64,000 bases of DNA from Anas platyrhynchos. Lineage: Eukaryota; Chordata; Aves; Anseriformes; Anatidae. The notes beneath the pieces were generated by a model. That model was given only the letters and a program-made list of their open reading frames with translations, had not been told where the DNA came from and did no database searches. Made by a program: the position numbers and the translations under genes. Location: assembly GCF_047663525.1 (NCBI RefSeq), contig NC_092587.1:47514501-47578500 (forward strand), in the 5' to 3' direction. Shown here piece by piece: positions 11,301-19,761 of this stretch; the stretch's first letter is position 1; the number at the start of each line of letters is the position of its first letter.

Positions 11301-13718
11301 TACCTTCTTAAATATATCCAAGTTTCAGAAATGCTAAGCAACTGAGCACTCGATTCCCAAAGAAAACTATATTTCATCCTGAATTCATGAATTATTTAGC
11401 AACCTTCTGTAAAATAATACCTAAAAAGGGGTCACAAATATTTTATCTGAACTTCCTGTGAGTTTTTCTTTCAGCTACCTTGGTGGTATTTTTTTTTTTC
11501 TTTTGGATAGAAAAGAAGAAAGGGCTAAAATGAAGGACTTCAAATAGCTAGAAACATGGTTTGTAAAAAAGTCTTTAAGATGTTGAATGATTACGTATAA
11601 AACTAACAACAGATGGGGATAACAAACGTCAGTAATATCTAGGACAACACACCTTTATAAAAAAGTGTGGCACCCAGTAAGAAGGAATACAAAATAAAGT
11701 TCTTGGGTTTCAACCTTTATATTTGGTAACAGAGGGTGGTCAGCACAATAAACAAAGTTCTGTGAGAACTTCCTTGAGGGAGTATGACTTTTCTCACCTT
11801 CCTTCCCTACTTACTTCTATGACACAGTAGCTTCCTAAGAACTTCCTAAGAAATGCACGTGTTGCATTTCTCACTGTTTGCATCACCTTTTCCAGTTTCT
11901 ACTCCACTCGTACCTCCCTTTCCAGTTTCCCATGCAGCAGCCCAGCAGTTTCTGGAGTTTGTCTTAACAATAAGCATCGGTGAAAATCACTGCTGTCAGT
12001 TGCTTTTGCTTTTCCACAAACAATACTGTAGCGGTACTGGGGTCATCAACACATTTTGAATTTAAAATTAGTCCTGCATGATTTTGCATTATGCTTATTT
12101 TTGAAATATTATCTTTAAAATAAAATTTTAATTTTTTAATAATAAAGCTTTTTAAAATAAAACTTCATATATTAACTTTACAATCATTAAGAAATAGAAT
12201 TTTAGTTTAAATTATAATATATGTGTCTCCAAAACCAGCATTGTATGACGTCATGACAGAGTAAGTAGCCTGGAATAAGCATCAAATGTAAAGTTCACAC
12301 ATCAAAGCACATTAAGATACCAGTTGTAGTCTTCAGGGAGAATTGAGTATGTGGATTTACGACAAGCATGATATACAGCTCCATCTGCAAAAAAATAAAA
12401 GTCACAAACACTGATGTAAAAAAAAGCAGAGCTACGCCAAACATAAGAATATCTTCTGAATTTAAGAAGAGATTGGACTGTGCACTTAGTCACATGGCCT
12501 GAACTTTTGGGTAGACCTGTGCGGTGTCAAGAGTTGGACTTGATGATCCTTAAGGGTCCCTTCCAACTCAGGATATTCTATGATTCTATGATTTACATTT
12601 TCATTCCAATCTAAGTCAGTTAGGGATTATATTCATATTCACTTTTAGATTAATAAAACCCAAATACGGTCTGAATAGAAGCTCACTTTACTATGATTTC
12701 TAGTGCTATCATAGACATTGTATGTAGGTAGCCACGTCCTACTTTTACTTTTCCATTGTACTGTTTTCCTGAGAAACATCACAGTATTTAGAAAATACTG
12801 ACAGACTTCACCGTTAGCGTATATTCTTTATATACCCTGACTCTCTATATATTTAAAGGGTGAAAAACATTACCATATGGCTTACAAGTAAGATCATCTG
12901 ATCTGATTTTTTGTTTTAATTCATAGCAGCATTCATTGGAAAAACAAATTTGTACTGTGCTAGAAACTGGTATGTATGCTACAAAGAACTACTATGTCTT
13001 GGCTGCTGTAACATTAGAGAACTTTATCCCTTCCCTAGACTACTGTTACTCCAAGGAAAGCAATCACAAGAATTACAAGTAGTAAAGTAGCATGCTGGAC
13101 TATACTAGCAAACGGACTGAGGGAAGTGATTATCTCCCCGTACCCAGCACTTGTTAGACCACATCTTAACACCATGGCCACATTTGGGCCCTCTGATAAA
13201 GATAAAATGGAATAAACTCTGCAAAGGCCCACCAAAATAGCGAGGGGCTGCAACACCTGCCCTGTGCGGAGATGCTGCGGGACCAAGGCTGTTTCAGCCT
13301 ACAGTTATGATTTAGCGTAGACTTTTCTCAGCATCGTTTGTAAGCCTGAAAAACTAAGTTTAAATCTTCAAGTATAATGTAATTAACGGTTGCAGCAGTG
13401 TTATTTACACGCTAATTAATAAGTTAGATGAGCGTCATGTGTGGGCATGGAAAAAACAAGCCAAGACATCCTTTAATAACTGAAGGGAGAAAACAGAGTA
13501 TCGGACTTGATTCAATAATTCACTTCCACGTTCCTGTTGCCGCAAGCAGCGCAGCGCAGGGGCTCTGGGGCTCCCCCAGCACAACCCCCCCCACGGCAGC
13601 CCCGGCCCCAGCCCCGGCCCCAGCCCCGGCCCCACTCACCCTGCGGCGGGGCCTGCGGGCAGGGCGCTCCCCAGCGCCTCAGGAGGACGCGGGACCAGGC
13701 TCTGAGCGGCGCTGCCAT
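7824..13718 (-). CDS. MRPL42: mitochondrial ribosomal protein L42 (mL42), five coding exons
   Basis: Component of the large subunit of the mitochondrial ribosome, made in the cytosol and imported to the matrix. Coding exons, in order: 13718-13640, 12384-12321, 11283-11199, 9260-9097 and 7869-7824. They join in frame (79+64+85+164+46 = 438 nt) to give 145 aa plus TAA; human MRPL42 is 142 aa. All introns are GT/AG. Landmarks shared with the recalled human protein are [59 protein letters not shown] and the basic C-terminus with NPNPPKDR. The first 26 residues differ strongly from human but are Arg-rich without acidic residues, as expected of an import presequence. The start is supported by A at -3 and G at +4. 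Introns measure 1255, 1037, 1938 and 1227 bp, and a CR1 fills part of intron 3. The gene call is firm; the recalled human comparison was not checked by alignment. Confidence 0.95.
8266..8307. repeat. (TA)n(CA)n microsatellite
   Basis: About 12 TA units passing directly into 7-8 CA units, in MRPL42 intron 4. Confidence 0.95.
9097..9260 (-). CDS. MRPL42: MRPL42 coding exon 4
   Basis: Bounded by the acceptor TTTTATAG and the donor GTAAGTA. It encodes 54 codons plus two bases, beginning [18 protein letters not shown] and ending [15 protein letters not shown]. It is the largest coding exon and is well matched to the recalled human protein. Confidence 0.95.
9951..10612 (-). mobile_element. CR1 LINE, 5'-truncated, with a long open reading frame
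   Basis: Lies in MRPL42 intron 3 in the same orientation as the gene. The minus strand has an uninterrupted 190-codon frame (10043-10615) matching the C-terminal part of the CR1 reverse-transcriptase ORF, with [36 protein letters not shown] and [20 protein letters not shown]. The usual CR1 3' region follows, ending in three to four copies of an ATTCTGTG-type repeat at 9951-9984. The intact partial frame and clean tail suggest a relatively young insertion. The 5' end is truncated, so the copy cannot be autonomous. The right boundary is uncertain by about 20 bases. Confidence 0.95.
10669..10711. repeat. A-rich and (AAC)n simple repeat
   Basis: An A run followed by AAC-type units in MRPL42 intron 3, about 60 bases beyond the 5' edge of the CR1 copy. 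Confidence 0.8.
11103..11127. repeat. poly-A tract in MRPL42 intron 3
   Basis: A homopolymer of more than 20 A on the plus strand (T in the MRPL42 transcript), 72 bases downstream of exon 3. Confidence 0.9.
11199..11283 (-). CDS. MRPL42: MRPL42 coding exon 3
   Basis: Acceptor TTTATAG and donor GTATGTCC. The first C completes the Cys codon begun in exon 2, and 28 codons from [12 protein letters not shown] to IPYEYTK follow. The exon ends in phase 0, directly before PIPRP of exon 4. Confidence 0.95.
12246..12253. promoter_or_regulatory. perfect CRE palindrome TGACGTCA
   Basis: Full consensus CREB/ATF site in MRPL42 intron 2, 68 bases from exon 2. An isolated 8-mer of this kind can occur by chance, so function is unproven. 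Confidence 0.3.
12321..12384 (-). CDS. MRPL42: MRPL42 coding exon 2
   Basis: Acceptor TTTTTTTGCAG and donor GTATCTT. The initial AT completes an Asp codon with the last G of exon 1, then the exon encodes [20 protein letters not shown] and the first two bases of Cys. It aligns with human [22 protein letters not shown]. Confidence 0.95.
12455..12592 (+). mobile_element. CR1 3'-end fragment, antisense in MRPL42 intron 1
   Basis: The plus strand first encodes a remnant of the CR1 ORF end (FKKRLDCAL), then the conserved segment 'gttggacttgatgatcctt' and 'ggtcccttccaactcag', finishing in 'attctatgattctatgatt'. It sits only 70 bases upstream of the exon 2 acceptor. Confidence 0.92.
13030..13290 (+). 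mobile_element. old, decayed CR1 fragment in MRPL42 intron 1
   Basis: The plus strand keeps the order of CR1 ORF segments in degraded form: 'gggaagtgattatctcccc', then 'gtacccagcacttgttagaccacat' and 'gggccctctgataaag'. The frame is broken and the 3' tail is missing. Boundaries are approximate. Confidence 0.65.
13590..13636 (-). repeat. GC-rich 12-bp tandem repeat at the start of MRPL42 intron 1
   Basis: Alternating CCGGCCCC and AGCC units on the plus strand, hence repeated GGGGCCGGGGCTG on the transcribed-RNA strand, starting 4 bases after the GTGAGT donor. The repeated G tracts could fold into a G-quadruplex in the pre-mRNA. Confidence 0.85.
13640..13718 (-). CDS. MRPL42: MRPL42 coding exon 1 (import presequence)
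   Basis: Starts at ATG 13718 and ends at donor GTGAGT after one base of a split Asp codon. It encodes [20 protein letters not shown] followed by six Pro/Gln/Ala-rich residues. Five Arg and no acid in 26 residues fit a mitochondrial targeting peptide. The split phase matches exon 2. Confidence 0.9.
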
Positions 13719-13870
13719 GCTGGCTGCAGCCAGGAAACCGGTGCTAGGCGGTGTTTATTGATTATTTATTAATTTATGGGCCGGGACCCCCGAAGGGTAC
13801 CCCCCGTCCCCGGCCTCGTCCGCCCGCCCGCCCGCCGCACTGGCTGCGGACCTCCCCCCGCGCCGCTCCG

Positions 13871-13877
13871 CTTCCGG
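13871..13877 (-). promoter_or_regulatory. ETS-family (NRF-2/GABP-like) site CCGGAAG
   Basis: CTTCCGG on the plus strand, about 155 bases upstream of the MRPL42 start codon. GABP sites are typical of nuclear genes for mitochondrial proteins. Confidence 0.55.
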
Positions 13878-13894
13878 CGCCCGCCCCGCGGCCC

Positions 13895-13910
13895 GCTGGG
13901 AAATGTAGTA
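13895..13910 (-). promoter_or_regulatory. ZNF143/THAP11-type promoter element
   Basis: The minus strand reads TACTACATTTCCCAGC, very close to the known ACTACAnnTCCCAGC promoter motif bound by ZNF143 and THAP11/HCF-1. It lies 17 bases from the ETS site, about 180 bases upstream of the MRPL42 ATG. Confidence 0.65.
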
Positions 13911-16081
13911 CGCGGGGAATGGGGGGGGGGGGGTGGAATTGGGAATTTTATCTTCTCTGGTCCGTGGCGTTGGAATTTCACGCCATCATCAGTGGAAACC
14001 TCCCGGGTTCGGCACCATCTGACTCTGTTCTGCAGTTGCAGAGCAGTCAGCCCTGCTGATGCTTCCAGGAGCCCAGCAGAGTCGCTGCCAGAAATCTCTG
14101 GTCAAGGGCTGCTGGTTGCCACAGATCGTTCCCATGAGCAGCAGCCAATGTTTGTTTTTGGAGATTTTTCCTGGCAGTGGGAGGTGGAAGGCTTGGAGTG
14201 CTGGAATCAGTAAGCCATAGAGAGAGGGGCAGAGAGGTGCCACAATGCTTCACAATGCACCTTGGAAAGATGCAACCAGGATCAGACACTGCATCTCCAC
14301 TGTGACACTCCTCCGCGCTTTCTCCATCGCTCCCACCAAGTTTCTGTGTACGGCCGCAGTGATGTGAGCTGCGCTCGGGCACCAAACAGAAGCCACACAG
14401 CTCTGTGTATCTTCTGCCACGTACCAGCTCGTTATTCCCACAAGGAAATTGTTGTGCTAGGATGAGGTCAGCTCTTGGATGGAGAACAGCCTTTTGAAGC
14501 TGAATGCAAGCAAGAGAGCGGTTCTGCTGATGAACAAAGAGAACATGTTGGCGATTTTAAGCTCAAGGACAGTGCTGACAAAAATAAATGATTATAAAGT
14601 GTCTGAAAGAAATGCAGTCTGGAAATTGCTATAAGAAGTGAAGTCGTGTTTAAGGAGTGAAATTCTAGAATACCTTGTCCATAGGTGTGGTGGAGATAAA
14701 CTGATTTACTTCTCACTGCATCTTGCTGAGTTTATGAGCACGTAAACTTTGTTGTTGTCACAACGTGGGTACTGCTTGTCAGGTTTCTTACCAGGATCTT
14801 GCACGTGGTACAAACTGGTCAATGTGACTAACAAGTTTCCTAACCTGGGAAATTTTGTAGGCCTACTGTATTCAGCTATTAACCGCCAAGGAGCTAATTC
14901 TTCAACAGGATTATAAAGAACAGCGAAAGATCTTGATCTTGTAGTTCCTTATATACGTACATATATCCAAGTTTTTAGTTACTTTATTTTTTTCCACACA
15001 GCCAATGCTATGTGGCTCTTAGGAGGGAATGTCTGGCTCCACACAGGAGGGAAGCCACCAGGAGGGTTACTGGTATCTGTTACTGGCACTATCACATCCT
15101 TAGTCTTGTCTTTCATGTTGTGACAACGGCATATCACTTACAGGGTGTTTTAGAAATCCATAGTAATGTTTTGTGTCTCGTATAAACTTATTGGGAATAC
15201 TTGACAGCCCTCTCAAATTTTGATTCACAAAACAGCCTCCACTAGGCTTTCAGATTCCCTGATTTTATACCCTCGTTAGTTTTACATTAGAGGTAACCTG
15301 TGGGTATTTCTTATTCTGGAAATGCGTTCTTTTTGAAGATTACTGTGGCGGCAAACCTTGTAACCTAAATCCCAGTTCTAGAAGGTTGCAATGGAAGACA
15401 CCGAAGAACTTTATTTTTAAAAACTATACCACATTCCCTGTTAGGTTTCCAGACTATTTTTAGATGGTTTCTAAAAAAGGTTTTGGGAGACAGTATACGA
15501 GGTCTACCCCCTCCCTAACACATAATGTTCTGAGAGTCTATTCTTAGAAGCATGTTCTGACAGATTACAACTTTCTGGTAGCAAGACAGGAATTGCTTAA
15601 GGACACTCAGAAGCGTGACTACACACTTCTCAAGTATGTCTGGAGATGGGGTTATTAATAACTGCCAACTGCATTGCTTGCCTCAGCATATTGTGGGCAG
15701 CAAAGAGGAAAGTTGCTTGGTCTGTATTGGCTGAGCAGAAAGGAGATTTCTCTGCCCGTTAACTGCGAGGATACTGTGAAGGCACCAGTCATAATTCCAT
15801 GAGTTGCTGACCTCTTCCTGGGACTTCATGTCTCTGAAAACCTAGAAAGCATAGTTTCTAGATTGCTCTCTTCCTGAAGAAAAAGTCTTACATTTTTTTT
15901 TTTTGATCTTACTGGAGCTGTCAGTCATAAATTTCTCCAGGAAATAGTTTAACTGCTTGAACACTTGATTCACAGTCAGGCAACAAACTATGTAGTAATG
16001 AAGGCAGGGCTGTGTTGGTTGGCTCTGCTTTAGAGGAACAAATACATAAATCAGAGCTTGTATCTAGAATTGATGTGGTCA

Positions 16082-16119
16082 TTTTTTTTTAAATTATTTT
16101 ATTTATTTATTTATTTTTG
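16082..16119. repeat. T-rich and (TTTA)n simple repeat
   Basis: A T run followed by about six TTTA units in intergenic sequence. Confidence 0.9.
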
Positions 16120-16740
16120 TGTTGTTCCCTCCCTCTCCACCTTGCCCTGTGGGGAATAGAAAATCCCGACTTGGTGGTTCTAGTTCTCTTGCTGCAGTGG
16201 TATATTTAGGAAATTGTTTCTTGGTACATTTGTTTGGGCTGCTCATTGGCAAAATGAACACAGAAAGTATTTCTTTTTGTGTAGAAACCAATGTTTCAAA
16301 ATCCTCAAGGAATAAGCAATTGGTTTATTTTGTTTCCATTCAGTCTGGAGTAGAAAGGTACTATATAATAATATCTAGAAGTGAAACTGAATTTGTGAAT
16401 GCATGGGCTTGTTTTACTGCAAGTAAGGTTTCCTAAAAACGGAGATGGACAAGCCTTTGCTCCTGAAATAATGTGTCTTAATCTTTGTGTAGTTATTTTA
16501 CAAATTTAGGGCACAAATCTCTAATAATGCACTGCAGGAAGTAATTAGGGTGTTAATTATTAAATCTTTTCATGTTACACCGCAGTCAGAGAGGTGTCTA
16601 TATTTTAAGTCAATCTGTAAACACCCAGAAACAACTCCAATGCTTATGTCAGTAGCCTATCTTCATTCTTTTGTAAATCTCATCTCATCCTGTCACCTGT
16701 CCATCTGGGTACCGTTAAGGAGTCAAGCTGCAACTAAAGT

Positions 16741-16774
16741 GCTTGTAGTATATCAGTGCTTGTAGTATATTAGT
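16741..16774. repeat. 17-bp tandem duplication
   Basis: Two adjacent copies of gcttgtagtatatcagt, the second with one C-to-T difference. Confidence 0.9.
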
Positions 16775-18870
16775 GATTTGTGCTTATGTTGATTACTGTA
16801 GTTCAAGTAAGCAATATTATGCTTGTATTCTAGCAGCCACTCTACAAAAAAAAAAAAAAAAGAAAAAAAAGAGGGGTGTTTCCTACAGTTTAGGCTTGGA
16901 CTCTCAGGACTCTCAGTATCCCGCTGTGATGTCCTGTGTAGGTAAAACATACAACTGATTTCTTCTCCCAGGACAGCTTCAGCTGCCAGTTAAGATCATT
17001 CTGAAGCTGTTCAGTGACTACTGTGATTTTTGCCATGTACAAAACTGCACTTCCGTGCATCAGTTTCCCCATTTATGTGTAAGGATAACAACAGTTGTTT
17101 CAAAACACTGACATTTACTAAGAAATATTTTTTAATGTAAACTCTAGATATTACTTTGAGGATTCATTCAGTATGTGTACATATATACTTTTTTTTTTTT
17201 AATAATCATCCTGATGAACATCCTGTTGAACAATGTTGATCCTTTCTACAATATTTAACAAAAAATGTCAAAATGGTTTTATGTAAAATAAAGACTCAAG
17301 GTTTTGTAAGATTTGTAATTGCAGTAGGACTTCTGTGAGATTGCAAAGGGGGTAGGAGGAGGAGTAAGATTAGTCATCCACAGGCTCAGCTGGTATGGAT
17401 GCACCCACTCAATGAGTAACTAAAAGACAGGAAAAGCTGCACAGGAAGACGGTCAGCAGCTGTGTTGAATTGTCCTGGGAGTATTAATTGTATAATTGCA
17501 ATCATTTGTTTACATTTTCTGTCTACAGTGACATTATAGAGCACGTCGTTGGTAAATAAGGTGGTTGCTTAAGTTTGTTCTCAGAACTGCCATAATCCTG
17601 GGGATGGTGTGACGTGACTGTCACGGATTTGTGCAAGGAGGAGCACGCTCCTTGTCCTGGCTCCCACATAGGTGCAGCGGGACAAGACGGGCTGAGTCAC
17701 CAGGACACGTTGCTGCTGCTGGAAGGGCTGATCCTATTCCTGCTGCATCTTACTGTGGGTCCTACTGTTCCTCTTGCGCCAGCTTTAGTGCCTCAGTGAG
17801 CTAGTCAGAAAGGTAAATGAGTCAAAAACACATAATTAAATAAATAAATAATCCCTCACTCCTCCCATTCTTTTAGCAGATAAGCACCTATGGAAGGAGG
17901 GGGGTCAGGAACACAGAGCAGAGCGACCTTGTCAAAATAGTAAGAGACATCAGAATTGATTGGTTTAATAACTCACGGATACTAAAAGGGGAAACTTCAC
18001 TCCCATTCCTGGAATTTACCTTCTGGTGTCTCTGGTACTTGCTAGGCCACAACGTAAGGCAAATCAATTCACCCTTCCAGCAGAAGACTGGACTAAACGG
18101 CCGTGTTTCTGCCTGGTTAGTGAGGTGAGTCAGGTCAGTAGAATCTGATAAGATCCAGGAGTGAACTGTGGGGAAATGCTGTGGATGAGGAAGGAGCGTA
18201 GGAGTGGGATGGGAAGAGGAAATAAGGTCTCCTCCTTCTGACAGGTTGACTCAGCTGCCTGATGTAACGTGACCCCAAATAGAGAGTTTCACCTAATCCA
18301 GTGAGATACAGTTTGTTCCCTTCTCATACCCCCAGGTGTTCCTGTCCCCTTTCTTGTGCCAGAACTACACAGCTGTATGGCTGCAAGCGGTTCAGCTCAG
18401 TCCACAGATCCCCCAGGAACTATTTGGTCTTCTGTGAGACAGGTGAGCTAAGGGAGCAGCAGTGTGTGGCAGAGGATGAGGGCAGGATCTCTCTTCAGTA
18501 GGGGTGCAAGTACAAGGTGGTGTAACCCTGATGTTAAACTACACCCTAAATAACCACTGCTGAGGGAGGCCTTGTCAGAGCTGGTCTGAATTGGGACTAC
18601 AGGTGACAACAATTTTTACAAGCACTCTACCTGAATTTCCGTTGCAATGTCTGTGTTTGTAACCCTTTGTAAAAGGCAACCAACAGCAACAGCACCTAGG
18701 CAAGATTGCTTTTCAGCATTGAACCTGCATTTTCAGGCAACCTGCATTCAGAAGCAAGGCATCAAGCAGGGAGCAGCACTGCTCCCTCCAGGGAGCTGAG
18801 AGCACCCCGGTGGGAGCTGAGCGGTGACCCCACCTGTGGCACCAGAGGCAGGAGAGCAGAGCAGGGTGGT

Positions 18871-18906
18871 CACCACAACTCGTCCTGTCACCACAACTTG
18901 TCCTGT
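18871..18906. repeat. 18-bp tandem duplication
   Basis: Two adjacent copies of caccacaactcgtcctgt differing at one base. Confidence 0.9.
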
Positions 18907-19159
18907 TATTCATCCAGGGACCAATAGGCCTGCCAGGGTAACAGGTGGGTCCAGGAAACCCAGGAAGAGGGCCAGGGTAGGCACCCTGAGGTGTAACTCA
19001 GGAAGGGACTGAACACCCTGATCCTTCAGATGGTGAGGGTGGAGGCCCCACTTGAGGCCAATCACAGCAATTAAGGTCCATTTGTGCACCCTGACACACA
19101 GCTGTGGAGTCAAAATACCACGTAACAAGGTCTTTACTCATCTGAGGGCAGTACAGCTA

Positions 19160-19235
19160 CCACGTTCTTTGAGTTGGACTCAGTGATCCTTGTGAGATCC
19201 TTCCAGCTCAGGATATTCTGTGATTCTACCATTCT
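19160..19235 (+). mobile_element. CR1 3'-end fragment
   Basis: Ends with 'gttggactcagtgatcctt', 'gagatccttccagctcagga' and 'attctgtgattctaccatt', the standard end of a CR1 copy with a slightly mutated terminal repeat. Only the last 75 bases or so are recognisable. Confidence 0.85.
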
Positions 19236-19522
19236 GCCTGAGCTGTGGGGTTTGTTTCAAGGATACTGGGGAAGCAAACAGCAACTGACAGCTCTACGAG
19301 ACAATCAGACAGAACTCCAGGCAATAGTCTAATGAAAAATCTCAATTTAATTTAAACAAAAGTATCAATCTCAATGACTGTCAAACACATAGCATCTTTA
19401 TCTTTCAACCCACAAAAAGAAAAATACCAGGTTGAGTCAGGGGAGGCGGCTGTCTGAATGAAGATGTGTGACTTCATTAATTACAACATTCAGGATGAAA
19501 GTAAAGCTTTATCTTTCCCCCC

Positions 19523-19578
19523 AATAAACTTTTATTTTACAAAAAAAAAAAAAAAAAAAGAAAAAAGAAAAAAAAGGA
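19523..19578 (+). other. AATAAA followed by a long A tract (possible retrocopy 3' end)
   Basis: AATAAA at 19523-19528 is followed 12 bases later by 19 A, interrupted by single G bases and continuing A-rich to 19576. This is the arrangement left by an inserted polyadenylated RNA. The 300 bases upstream carry no coding segment I recognise, and I could not find a target-site duplication by eye. Confidence 0.35.
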
Positions 19579-19709
19579 TTGCTGAAACACTTTACAAATT
19601 TTGACAAATTACCTGGGTAGTGTTGTGAAAATCTAGTTTTTCAGATCTACTTTCTCTTCTCTACTTTTCTCCTGTCTGCTCTCCCTCCCATGCCATTCAA
19701 GAAGTTTGC

Positions 19710-19761
19710 ACATCTATTTAGGTGGTTTTAATGGTACATCTGTTTAGGTGGTTTTAATGGT
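19710..19761. repeat. 26-bp tandem duplication
   Basis: Two adjacent copies of a 26-base unit beginning acatctatttaggtgg, with one A/G difference. Confidence 0.92.

Larger units (their letters stand above)
13640..13935 (-). promoter_or_regulatory. MRPL42: MRPL42 CpG-island promoter region
   Basis: GC-rich, CpG-dense segment covering exon 1 and about 200 bases upstream. In the gene's direction it contains a ZNF143/THAP11-like element (13895-13910), an ETS site CCGGAAG (13871-13877) and then, unusually, an AT-rich patch (13755-13780) close to the ATG. A run of 13 G (13921-13933) marks its outer edge. The transcription start cannot be fixed from sequence; it probably lies between the ETS site and the ATG. 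Confidence 0.75.

Noticed and set aside
13428-14213. Open frames of 102-145 codons around the MRPL42 promoter
   Set aside because: GC-driven frames across the CpG island and its tandem repeat; no family resemblance, and they overlap the well-supported MRPL42 exon 1.
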